64,000 nucleotides of DNA, taken from the NCBI RefSeq assembly GCF_042665155.1, contig NZ_JBHTCG010000007.1:305397-369396 (forward strand), in the 5' to 3' direction. The DNA is from Sphaerisporangium rhizosphaerae (GTDB lineage: Bacteria; Actinomycetota; Actinomycetes; Streptosporangiales; Streptosporangiaceae). A program made the translations under genes and the position numbers. Shown here piece after piece: positions 57,475 to 64,000 of this stretch. A model generated the notes under the pieces. The model was not told the DNA's origin. It saw nothing but the letters and a program-made list of their open reading frames with translations, and did not search any database. Position 1 is the stretch's first letter. Each line of letters opens with the position of its first letter.

Positions 57475-58518
57475 TCAGCCGAAGGAGCGGCGGGCGGCGC
57501 GCTTGAGGGCCTCCTCGGCCTCCGAGGCGAGCCGTCGCACGAGCTCCGCGGCGGGGATCTCCTCGGCGAACGGGAAGCCCTGCCCCGCCCACAGGTTGAT
57601 GGTGTCGGCGTCGCCGGCCTTGCGCGCCGCCGCCCGCAGCGGCGCGGTCAGGTGATGGACCTGCGGATACGCCGAGGGCGCCTCGCCCGAGTGCTCCCGG
57701 AGGAAGCGGTTGACCAGCCCCCGGGCCCGCCTGCCGGTGAACGCCCGGGTGACGGCCGTGCGGTCGTAGGAGCTCAGTGCCTGGCGGTGCGCGGGGCTGG
57801 TGCCGGCCTCCGGGGTGCGCAGGAAGGCGGTGCCGAGCTGGGCGGCGACGGCGCCCGCCGTCAGGACGGCCGCGATGCCGGCGCCGTCGGCGATGCCCCC
57901 GGCGGCGATCACGGGCAGCGGCGTTGCGCGCAGGGTCAGTCTCAGGAGCACGAGCAGGCCGTAGTCTCCGCCGTCGTCGGTGAAGCCGCCGCGGTGGCCG
58001 CCGGCCTCGATGCCCTGGGCCGCCAGCGCGTCCGCTCCGGCGTCGTGCGCGGCCGACGCCTCCTCGGGAGTGGTGATCGTCACGATGACCCGCGCGCCGG
58101 CGGCGCGCACCTCGTCGATCACCTCGCGCGCGGGCAGCCCGAAGGTGAACGACACCACAGGCACCCGCTCGGCGGTGACGACCGCGAGCTTGGCCTGCCA
58201 GCCGTCGTCGTCGTCCGCCGGCACGCCGAGGGCCACGCCGTACCGCTCGGACTCGCCGCGCAGGCGCCCGGCGTAGGCGTCGACGGCCGTCCGGTCGACC
58301 TCGCCCTTGGAGGGGACGAACAGGTTGACGCCGAACGGCGCGTCCGTGCGGGCGCGCACGGAGGCGATGTCGGAACGCAGATCGTCCGAGGAGCGGTAAC
58401 CGGCGGCCAGGAACCCGAGGCCGCCGGCCGACGAGACCGCGGCGGCCAGCTCCGGAGTCGAGGGGCCGCCGGCGAGAGGAGCCTGCACGATGGGCAGGGC
58501 GAGAGCCGCGAGGTCCAC
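57475..58518 (-). CDS. Nitronate monooxygenase (2-nitropropane dioxygenase-like)
   Basis: A 347-residue FMN-dependent TIM barrel. ALPIVQAPLAGGPSTPELAA is the FMN-binding start, VSSAGGLGFLAAGY, FGVNLFVPS and VVSFTFGLPAREV follow, and AQGIEAGGHRGGF contains the catalytic His of class I enzymes. VIAAGGIADGAGIAAVLTAG and GTAFLRTPE bind the phosphate. It oxidises alkyl nitronates or related acids and probably protects against propionate 3-nitronate. GTG start at 58518. It reads in the same direction as the DUF305 gene, 81 bases upstream. Confidence 0.9.
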   Translation of the reverse strand: MDLAALALPIVQAPLAGGPSTPELAAAVSSAGGLGFLAAGYRSSDDLRSDIASVRARTDAPFGVNLFVPSKGEVDRTAVDAYAGRLRGESERYGVALGVPADDDDGWQAKLAVVTAERVPVVSFTFGLPAREVIDEVRAAGARVIVTITTPEEASAAHDAGADALAAQGIEAGGHRGGFTDDGGDYGLLVLLRLTLRATPLPVIAAGGIADGAGIAAVLTAGAVAAQLGTAFLRTPEAGTSPAHRQALSSYDRTAVTRAFTGRRARGLVNRFLREHSGEAPSAYPQVHHLTAPLRAAARKAGDADTINLWAGQGFPFAEEIPAAELVRRLASEAEEALKRAARRSFG

Positions 58519-58599
58519 CTGATCACTCTAACCGCGGGCCGTCCGGGCCTCCCCGGCCGCCCCGGAGAGATGGGTCACATCCCGCGGATACGCCGGGGC

Positions 58600-59235
58600 T
58601 CACCCGCCGGGGCGGATGCGGCGCATGCGCTGGATCTCGGCCGTCTGGGTGACCGAGATGTCCTCGGCCAGCTCCTGCACGGTGATGTGCGAGCCCTTCT
58701 CCATCTCGCCGGCGGCCATGGTGACGGCGCCCATGTGGTGGGCGGTCATCAGCTGCAGGTAGAGGCGGTCGAAGCCGGCGCCGGAGGCGGCCCGCAGGTC
58801 GGAGAGCTGCCGCTCGGTGGCCATGCCGGGCATGGCGTCGTGGTGGGCCGTGTGGTGGTCGGGGACGCGCTGGCCCTGCTGCTGGAGCCATCGGATCATC
58901 GCGTTGATCTCCGGCCCCTGCGTGTCCGATATCCGGGCCGCGATGCGCTTCACGTCCCCGGACGCCGCGCGGGTGGCTGCCAGGGCGCTCATGTCGAGCG
59001 CCTGGCGGTGGTGGACGACCATGTCCTGCATGAAGACCACGTCCGCCGCGTTGGCCGTGGGGGAGGGGACGGCGGTGACGGTCGCTCCCGGGGGAAGGGT
59101 CTTGGCCGCCTCGCCCGGCTTGCCGGGGACGATGACGGGGACGGTGGAGGTCGCGACCGGCGTCGCGGAGCCTCCCGAACAGCCGGTCACGGTGAGCGCG
59201 ACCACACCGGCGGCGATGAGGAGCGCGAAGCGCAC
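58600..59235 (-). CDS. DUF305 lipoprotein
   Basis: A 211-residue secreted lipoprotein. The signal peptide ends in the lipobox LTVTGC (Cys about residue 19). The DUF305 domain has the two His-rich motifs VVFMQDMVVHHRQALDMSAL and LMTAHHMGAVTMAAGEMEKG, likely metal-binding and often found near copper genes. A His-rich insertion (DHHTAHHDAMPGM) is present between them. GTG 59235 is chosen since AAGGAGG precedes it exactly. The gene is divergent from the LVIVD protein gene and shares its upstream region, which has a 13-base direct repeat. Confidence 0.88.
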   Translation of the reverse strand: MRFALLIAAGVVALTVTGCSGGSATPVATSTVPVIVPGKPGEAAKTLPPGATVTAVPSPTANAADVVFMQDMVVHHRQALDMSALAATRAASGDVKRIAARISDTQGPEINAMIRWLQQQGQRVPDHHTAHHDAMPGMATERQLSDLRAASGAGFDRLYLQLMTAHHMGAVTMAAGEMEKGSHITVQELAEDISVTQTAEIQRMRRIRPGG

Positions 59236-59281
59236 CCGGCCTCCTTGAAGATCTCTGCTGTGCGGCTGCACCCTAACCCAG

Positions 59282-59359
59282 CGCGGAGTTTGGGGTAAAG
59301 ACGGAATGTTGGCACATTTTGCTGACAAAGTGGACTATGGCAACACCGCGGAGTTTGGG
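59282..59359. repeat. 13-base direct repeat in a divergent promoter region
   Basis: CGCGGAGTTTGGG occurs at 59282-59294 and 59347-59359, 65 bases apart (about six helical turns), in the 181-base region between the DUF305 and LVIVD genes. Equal orientation and spacing suggest a shared regulator site. Confidence 0.65.
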
Positions 59360-59416
59360 ACATGATCTCCTCAACTGTGTTCACCTCTGGCAAAAAGCAC
59401 CAAGGAGGGTCCTGAG

Positions 59417-60835
59417 GTGTTGTCCACCCCCCGCAGAGGCGGCCTGACCGGCCGGTTCCTCGTCCTGGCGGGCTCGGTCGCGGCGATGCTGCTGGCGACG
59501 GTCCCGGCCCAGGCAGCGGACATCCCGGGCACCGACCAGATCGTCATGAGCCCGAACGTCCAGCATGTGGCGAACGTCCCGAAACCCGCGGCCATCGCCG
59601 CCACCATCAACACCGACATCGCCTTCCAGGGCGACTACGCCTTCGTCGGCAACTACGGTGGCTTCTCCATCTACGACATCAAGAACCCCAAGAAGGCCTC
59701 CGTGGTCAGCTCGGTGGTGTGCCCGGGATCCCAGATGGACCTGTCGGTCTACGGGAACCTGCTGTTCGCCTCGGTCGACTCCTCCCGCTCGGACGACTCC
59801 TGCAACAGCGCGGCGCAGCCGGCGTCGGTGAAGGAGTCCTGGGAGGGCATCCGCATCTTCGACGTGAGCGACAAGGCCAACCCCAGGTACATCAAGTCGG
59901 TCGAGACCAACTGCGGGTCGCACACCCACACGCTGGTGCCCGACAAGCGGCGCGGCAACGTCTACCTGTACATCTCCTCCTACAGCCCGTCGGCGACCTA
60001 CCCCGACTGCCAGCCGCCGCACGACAAGATCTCGATCGTCAAGGTCCCGCTGCGTGACCCGGTGTCCGCCTCGGTGGTGGCCACGCCCGTCGTGTTCCCC
60101 GACGGCGGCAACGAGACCCAGCCGGGCCTGCTGGTCCCCACCAGCGGCTGCCACGACATCACCGTCTACGCCGAGAAGGGCATCGCGGCCGGCGCGTGCA
60201 TGGGCGACGGCGTGCTGTTCGACATCAGGGACCCGGAGAACCCCAAGGTGACCGCGCGGGTGACCGACCCGAACTTCGCCTTCTGGCACTCGGCCACCTT
60301 CAACAACGCCGGTACGAAGGTCGTGTTCACCGACGAGCTCGGCGGCGGCGGCGCGGCCACCTGCAACGCGGTCGTCGGCCCGAACCGCGGCGCGGACGCG
60401 ATCTACGACATCGTCGGGGGCCGGCTGGTCTTCAAGAACTACTACAAGATCCCGCGCTACCAGGCCGACACCGAGAACTGCGTCGCGCACAACGGCTCGC
60501 TGATCCCGGTCAAGGGCCGCGACATCATGGTGCAGGCGTGGTACCAGGGCGGCGCCTCGATCTGGGACTTCACCGACTCGGCCCACCCCGCTGAGATCGG
60601 CTACTTCGAGCGCGGGCCCGCCGCCGAGGGCTCGGGCGGCTTCTGGTCTGCCTACTACTACAACGGCTACATCTACGCCAGCGACTTCAACAGGGGCTTC
60701 GACGTCATCAAGATCGACGACCCGCGGACCAACCCCGCCAAGGGCGTCCACGTCGACCGCCTCAACGTGCAGACCCAGGGCTCGTACCGCGACCGCGGCC
60801 ACGGCAACTGGATCTGGAGCGCCGACGAGGACTGA
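59417..60835 (+). CDS. Secreted LVIVD-repeat beta-propeller protein
   Basis: A 472-residue protein. Signal peptide VLAGSVAAMLLATVPAQAAD with cleavage near residue 33. The remainder is built of repeats of the LVIVD type: GDYAFVGNYGGFSIYDIKNP, SWEGIRIFDVSDKANPRYIK, GVLFDIRDPENPKVTARVTD, GASIWDFTDSAHPAEIGYFE and GYIYASDFNRGFDVIKIDDP. Several His and Cys residues (ETNCGSHTHTLVPDK, TSGCHDITVY) may bind metal or form disulfides. The function is not established for the family. GTG 59417 follows AAGGAGG. A 13-base direct repeat shared with the DUF305 gene lies upstream, so the two may be co-regulated. Confidence 0.85.
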   Translation: MLSTPRRGGLTGRFLVLAGSVAAMLLATVPAQAADIPGTDQIVMSPNVQHVANVPKPAAIAATINTDIAFQGDYAFVGNYGGFSIYDIKNPKKASVVSSVVCPGSQMDLSVYGNLLFASVDSSRSDDSCNSAAQPASVKESWEGIRIFDVSDKANPRYIKSVETNCGSHTHTLVPDKRRGNVYLYISSYSPSATYPDCQPPHDKISIVKVPLRDPVSASVVATPVVFPDGGNETQPGLLVPTSGCHDITVYAEKGIAAGACMGDGVLFDIRDPENPKVTARVTDPNFAFWHSATFNNAGTKVVFTDELGGGGAATCNAVVGPNRGADAIYDIVGGRLVFKNYYKIPRYQADTENCVAHNGSLIPVKGRDIMVQAWYQGGASIWDFTDSAHPAEIGYFERGPAAEGSGGFWSAYYYNGYIYASDFNRGFDVIKIDDPRTNPAKGVHVDRLNVQTQGSYRDRGHGNWIWSADED

Positions 60836-60974
60836 CCGGCCGGCCCGCCGCGCGGAACGCCTCCGGGCGTCACGCGCCCTGCGCGGGCGTCGCGCCGTGC
60901 GCGCGGGCCCGCCGCCCGCAGGCGTCCCGGCGCACGGGGGTCGCCCCGCGCGCCGCGGCGCGAAGACGCATCCA

Positions 60975-61016
60975 CCGAAGGACGGCCCGGGCGGACCAGC
61001 CCTGGCCGTCCTTCGG
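60975..61016 (+). terminator. 13-bp hairpin after the LVIVD gene
   Basis: CCGAAGGACGGCC (60975-60987) pairs exactly with GGCCGTCCTTCGG (61004-61016). It is about 140 bases after the stop of the LVIVD gene. Confidence 0.65.
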
Positions 61017-61085
61017 CATGTCCGCCCTGGCCGCCGTTCGCATCGGCCGGGCGGCGGGATGCGGGTAGGGTGACAGCGCTCGGAT

Positions 61086-61100
61086 GTTACCGTTGGTAAC
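61086..61100. promoter_or_regulatory. Palindrome GTTACC-GTT-GGTAAC, likely TetR-type operator
   Basis: A perfect inverted repeat with a three-base spacer, 70 bases before the acyl-CoA dehydrogenase start. Sites of the form TTACCnnnGGTAA are common for TetR-type regulators of fatty acid degradation in actinobacteria. Confidence 0.55.
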
Positions 61101-61169
61101 GCCCGCTGTCGTGGGAATATACGTCCCCGACACCGATCGTCTGGTCCGTTGCCCTGAGGAGTTGTCACG

Positions 61170-62396
61170 ATGGCTGAGAGCGCGAGCGATTTCTGCCCGG
61201 AACCGAGCGCGGACCTCCGCGAGGTACGCGACTGGGTCCACGACTTCGCCGCCACCGTGATCCGTCCCGCCGGCGCCGAATGGGACGAGCGCGAGGAGAC
61301 CCCCTGGCCGGTCATCCAGGAGGCCGCGAAGATCGGGCTGTACTCGCTCGACTTCTTCGCCCAGCAGTGGTTCGAGCCGAGCGGACTCGGCATCCCGGTC
61401 GCCTTCGAGGAGATCTTCTGGGGCGACGCCGGCATCGGGCTGTCCATCGTCGGCACCGGCCTGGCCGCCGCGGCGCTCGCCTCCAACGGCACCTCCGAGC
61501 AGATGGGGGAGTGGCTGCCCCAGATGTTCGGCACCGCCGACGAGGTCAAGCTCGGCGCCTTCTGCGCCTCAGAGCCCGACGCCGGCTCCGACATCGGCGC
61601 CATCCGCACCCGCGCCGTGTACGACCAGGGCAAGGACGAGTGGGTGCTCAACGGCGTCAAGACCTGGGCCACCAACGGCGGCATCGCCGACGTCCACGTC
61701 ATCGTGGCCTCCGTCGACCCTGACCTGCGCACCCGCGGCCAGGCGTCCTTCGTCGTCCCGCCCGGCACCCCGGGGCTGTCGCAGGGGCAGAAGTTCAGGA
61801 AGCACGGCATCCGCGCCTCCCACACCGCCGAGGTCGTCCTTTCCGACGTGCGCGTGCCGGGCCGCTGCCTGCTGGGTGGCAAGGAGAAGCTCGACGCCCG
61901 CCTGGCCCGCGTCCGCGAGGGCGGCCGCAGCGGCGAGCAGGCCGCCATGCGCACCTTCGAGACCACCAGGCCCACCGTCGCCGCCATGGCCGTCGGCATC
62001 GCGCGCGCCGCCTACGAATACGCCCGCGACTACGCCCGCGAGCGCGAGCAGTTCGGCCGCAAGATCGGCCAGAACCAGGCCGTCGCCTTCCTGCTCGCCG
62101 AGATGGCGACGCGCGTGGACATCGCCCGCCTGATGACCTGGCGCGCCGCATGGATGGCCCGCAACGGCCGCCCCTTCGACCAGGCGGAGGGCTCGATGTC
62201 CAAACTGGTCGCCGGCGAGAGCGCGGTGTGGGTCACCGAACAGGCCATCCAGATCCTCGGCGGCGCCGGCTACACCCGCGACCACCCCGTCGAACGCTTC
62301 CACCGCGACGCCAAGATCTACACCATCTTCGAGGGCACGTCCGAGATCCAACGCCTCCTGATAGGCCGCGCCGTCACCGGCCTGCAGGTTCAGTGA
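61170..62396 (+). CDS. Acyl-CoA dehydrogenase
   Basis: A 408-residue FAD enzyme of beta-oxidation or related catabolism. GAFCASEPDAGSDIGAIRTR and VLNGVKTWATNGGIADVHVI form the flavin/substrate site, KHGIRASHTAEVVLSDVRVP is the middle beta domain, and EREQFGRKIGQNQAVAFLLA and AIQILGGAGYTRDHPVERFH, RDAKIYTIFEGTSEIQRLLI are the C-terminal signatures, with the catalytic Glu in YTIFEGTSE. Acyl chain length cannot be told. GAGGAG lies nine bases before the ATG. The upstream palindrome suggests repression in the absence of substrate. Confidence 0.93.
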   Translation: MAESASDFCPEPSADLREVRDWVHDFAATVIRPAGAEWDEREETPWPVIQEAAKIGLYSLDFFAQQWFEPSGLGIPVAFEEIFWGDAGIGLSIVGTGLAAAALASNGTSEQMGEWLPQMFGTADEVKLGAFCASEPDAGSDIGAIRTRAVYDQGKDEWVLNGVKTWATNGGIADVHVIVASVDPDLRTRGQASFVVPPGTPGLSQGQKFRKHGIRASHTAEVVLSDVRVPGRCLLGGKEKLDARLARVREGGRSGEQAAMRTFETTRPTVAAMAVGIARAAYEYARDYAREREQFGRKIGQNQAVAFLLAEMATRVDIARLMTWRAAWMARNGRPFDQAEGSMSKLVAGESAVWVTEQAIQILGGAGYTRDHPVERFHRDAKIYTIFEGTSEIQRLLIGRAVTGLQVQ

Positions 62397-62604
62397 TTCC
62401 GCCCTGCCGGCGAGCACCCCGCATCGACCCCCTGTTCCGTCGCTGTTCCGTCGCTGTTCCGTCAGACACGGCGCGGGGACGGAACAGCCGGTCGTCGACG
62501 GCCCGCCGGGCGCGGTCGTGTGAGCCGGGCATCAGGTGCGCGTAGGTCCGCAGAGTGAAGCCCGGACCGGCATGCCCGAGGTACTCGGCGAGCTCGGCGA
62601 AGCG
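62374..62604 (-). pseudogene. Tyrosine recombinase/integrase remnant (C-terminal end)
   Basis: The minus strand reads RFAELAEYLGHAGPGFTLRT, then YAHLMPGSHDRARRAVDDRLF. The motif EYLGH...FTLRTYAHLMP is the box II end of actinobacterial phage-type tyrosine integrases, with the nucleophile Tyr in RTYAHL. Nothing upstream of about 62604 matches the rest of the catalytic domain, so only the last 45 or so residues remain. It marks the site of a former integrated element. Confidence 0.65.
62432..62464. repeat. Three 11-base tandem units
   Basis: CTGTTCCGTCG occurs at 62432-62442 and 62443-62453, and a third copy with a last-base change is at 62454-62464. It is just downstream of the acyl-CoA dehydrogenase stop, at the edge of the integrase remnant. 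Confidence 0.75.
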
Positions 62605-62612
62605 CACAACCG

Positions 62613-62644
62613 CCCTGTGTCCCGGCACTCGCCGGGACACAGGG
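62613..62644. terminator. 14-bp hairpin downstream of the fucosidase gene
   Basis: CCCTGTGTCCCGGC (62613-62626) pairs exactly with GCCGGGACACAGGG (62631-62644) around ACTC. It lies 118 bases beyond the fucosidase stop on its strand and at the broken edge of the integrase remnant. A terminator is the simplest reading. Confidence 0.6.
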
Positions 62645-62761
62645 GTCCACACCGGATCTCCGTGGCAGTCGCTGCTCTCGCGGCCGGGGTCCGGCGAACG
62701 CTGGCTCAACCGGACGCCCGACCACCTGCATGTGCCGCACCGTGGGCGTGATGCAAACGGA

Positions 62762-63874
62762 TCAGCTTCGCGTCCATTTCTGGTTGTTCTGGCTGTTGCA
62801 GGTCCAGATCTGGGCCCTGGTGCCGTTGGCGGTGCCGCCGCCGTTGACGTCCAGGCACTTGTTCGCGCCGATGGCGGTGATGGTGCCGTCGGAGTTGAGG
62901 CGCCACTTCTGGTTGTTCTGGCCGTTGCAGTCCCAGATGATCACCGCGGTGCCGTCGGCGGTGGCGCCGCCGTTGACGTCCAGGCACTTGTTGCCGTAGA
63001 CCCGCAGCTCGGTCGCGCTGGTCGAGGCCCACTTCTGGTTGTCCTGGCTGTTGCAGTCCCAGATCAGCACCTGTGCGCCGTTCGACTGCGAGGCGCCGTT
63101 GACGTCCAGGCATCGGCCCGAGCCCACACCCTTGATCTGGCTTCCCGACGAGGTGCTACCACCGGGCCGGCGGTACAGGCCGACCTCGGCGATGGCGGGA
63201 TTGGCCCGTGCGCTGGTGATCCTCAGCCTCACCTGGGTCGTGCTGACCGGAGAGGACAGGCGGATCAGTCTCTTGTGCCCGATTGTGGTGTCGGTCGCGA
63301 TCTGGGTCCAGGAACCTCCGTTCCACGCGTCGACCGCGAACGACCTGGTGCGCTGGCCGACGTTCAGGTCCTCCTGCACCGAGATGACGTCGAAGGTCTG
63401 CGCCGACGGCAGGGTCAGCACGAGGCCGCCGCTCGTGCCGGTCGGTTGCCAGGAGGTGTCCAGGTCGCCGTCCTCCGCCAGGCCGGGGGCGTGGCCGGAG
63501 CTGTTGGAGGTCCCGCTGTCGTTGGCCGCACCGGCGCCGGCGGCCAGGTTGGTGCCGAACGTCTGCGACACCGTGCCGCCGAACTGGGAGAGGGTGTCGA
63601 CCGCCGCGTCGTCCAGCAGGCCCTGCCGGTTGGGGGAGAGGTTCAGCAGCATGTTGCAGTTGCGTCCCACCGACCCGTAGTACATCTCCATCAGTTCCGA
63701 CGGGCTCCGCCAGTACTCGCCTGGCTGCCAGAACCAGTTGTGGCGCGCTGACAGGGTCCCGTTGCACTCCGCGGGGAACCACCGCAGTACGTTCCACGCG
63801 CTGGTCCCGTCCGATTTGCGCTGAGACAACACGCTGTCACTGCCGACGTCGGAGGCCCCGTTGCCGCCGGGCAG
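62762..63874 (-). pseudogene. GH29 alpha-L-fucosidase, C-terminal part with discoidin and ricin-type domains, cut at its 5' side
   Basis: From 63874 leftwards the frame reads GGNGASDVGSDSVLSQRKSD, then TSAWNVLRWFPAECNGTLSA and NWFWQPGEYWRSPSELMEMY, GRNCNMLLNLSPNRQGLLDD: the end of a GH29 barrel. A discoidin-like domain follows (LAEDGDLDTSWQPTGTSGGL to NPAIAEVGLYRR) and then a ricin B beta-trefoil with three DNQKW/NNQKW repeats, ending in WTRS. The signal peptide and most of the barrel, including the catalytic nucleophile, are missing. Right of 63874 the sequence changes in composition and frame into what looks like an insertion element. Downstream in-frame GTG 63832 could give only an inactive fragment. 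Confidence 0.75.
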
Positions 63875-64000
63875 AGCTTGTAACTCGTAGTGTGTAAAGC
63901 TGATCTTGCTGCTGGTCTTGGTCGTTTTACCTGATGCGACCTGGATAGGCCTCTGCCAGTTCGTTGAGGGCCTCGATCCAGCCGTAGGTCTTGGCGCCTT
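63875..64000 (-). mobile_element. End of a probable IS256-type insertion element, truncated by the window edge
   Basis: On the minus strand a frame running in from the window edge ends with AKTYGWIEALNELAEAYPGR and IR, stop TAA at 63927-63929. The pattern W..ALN.(F/L)A..Y..RI is like the extreme C-terminus of IS256-family transposases. About 50 bases of lower-GC non-coding sequence follow, containing CTTTACACACTACGAGTTAC; terminal repeats of that family often carry TTTACACA. It then joins the fucosidase frame abruptly at about 63874. The identification rests on 22 residues and one short motif. Confidence 0.45.

Larger units (their letters stand above)
60836..61169. other. Intergenic region with a terminator and an operator-like palindrome
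   Basis: 334 bases. The left part is GC-rich with many GCGCCC words; a hairpin lies at 60975-61016 and a palindrome at 61086-61100. The stretch 61080-61150 is less GC-rich and probably holds the acyl-CoA dehydrogenase promoter. No gene is supported. Confidence 0.5.

Noticed and set aside
62613..62644. End hairpin of an IS200/IS605 element
   Set aside because: No TnpA or TnpB sequence is nearby, and the hairpin sits where a fucosidase terminator is expected.
1..64000. tRNA or rRNA genes, riboswitches
   Set aside because: Looked for near the integrase remnant and upstream of metabolic genes; no cloverleaf, TTCGA-type T loop in context or known aptamer core was recognised. A covariance search would settle it.

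Overview
The window is GC-rich (third codon positions almost always G or C) and carries typical high-GC actinobacterial genes: an F420-type LLM oxidoreductase, glucosyl-3-phosphoglycerate synthase, a RamB-type regulator, LCP and serine/threonine kinase envelope proteins, FolP2, DUF5753 and DUF2470. A filamentous actinomycete of the Streptosporangiales type is the best guess; that placement is inference from protein style only. No rRNA, tRNA or CRISPR array was seen.

Layout. 1-0.7 kb: two divergent gene remnants (XRE/DUF5753 regulator and ATP-binding protein), both without N-termini. 0.9-4.8 kb: two near-identical MFS transporters around a GNAT acetyltransferase. 4.9-7.3 kb: decayed genes (M36 peptidase C-terminus, GDSL hydrolase fragment) and one small membrane protein. 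7.3-14.2 kb: a secreted sulfatase, then an Entner-Doudoroff operon edd-glk-eda joined by ATGA overlaps and divergent from a ROK regulator. 14.1-15.6 kb: a DUF2470 gene and a cysteine-free ribosomal protein S4 gene separated by a double DtxR/IdeR-like iron box. 15.7-25 kb: a one-domain voltage-gated cation channel, a cytosolic-looking subtilase with a small partner gene, a membrane spermidine-synthase-like protein, an LCP ligase and a secreted zinc peptidase. 25.1-29 kb: LysR, FolP2, a PLP lyase and TetR. 29-34.6 kb: a two-component system facing a LolA-like lipoprotein-carrier-like protein and an ABC exporter, with CTGAGA direct repeats between them. 34.8-37.9 kb: a YcnI/DUF1775 protein, a minisatellite and two membrane proteins. 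38-40.5 kb: a three-gene ABC exporter. 40.6-45.4 kb: LLM oxidoreductase/MarR, an HSL-type esterase and an STPK. 45.4-49.7 kb: isocitrate lyase divergent from RamB, then GpgS. 49.7-54.2 kb: two methyltransferases, TetR and a GH53 galactanase. 54.2-56.4 kb: 1.6 kb mostly empty with a second minisatellite, then a 40-residue peptide gene coupled to a 108-residue gene. 56.6-62.4 kb: TauE/SafE, nitronate monooxygenase, DUF305, LVIVD protein and acyl-CoA dehydrogenase. 62.4-64 kb: an integrase remnant and a GH29 fucosidase gene cut by what looks like an IS256-type element running off the window.

Main points of interest: the iron box placed directly in front of an S4 gene that lacks every cysteine; the CTGAGA operator set tying the two-component system to the LolA/ABC operon; the channel selectivity filter TGDGWSD; low-complexity C-terminal tails on Edd, Glk and the esterase; two intergenic minisatellites; and the peptide/108-residue gene pair.
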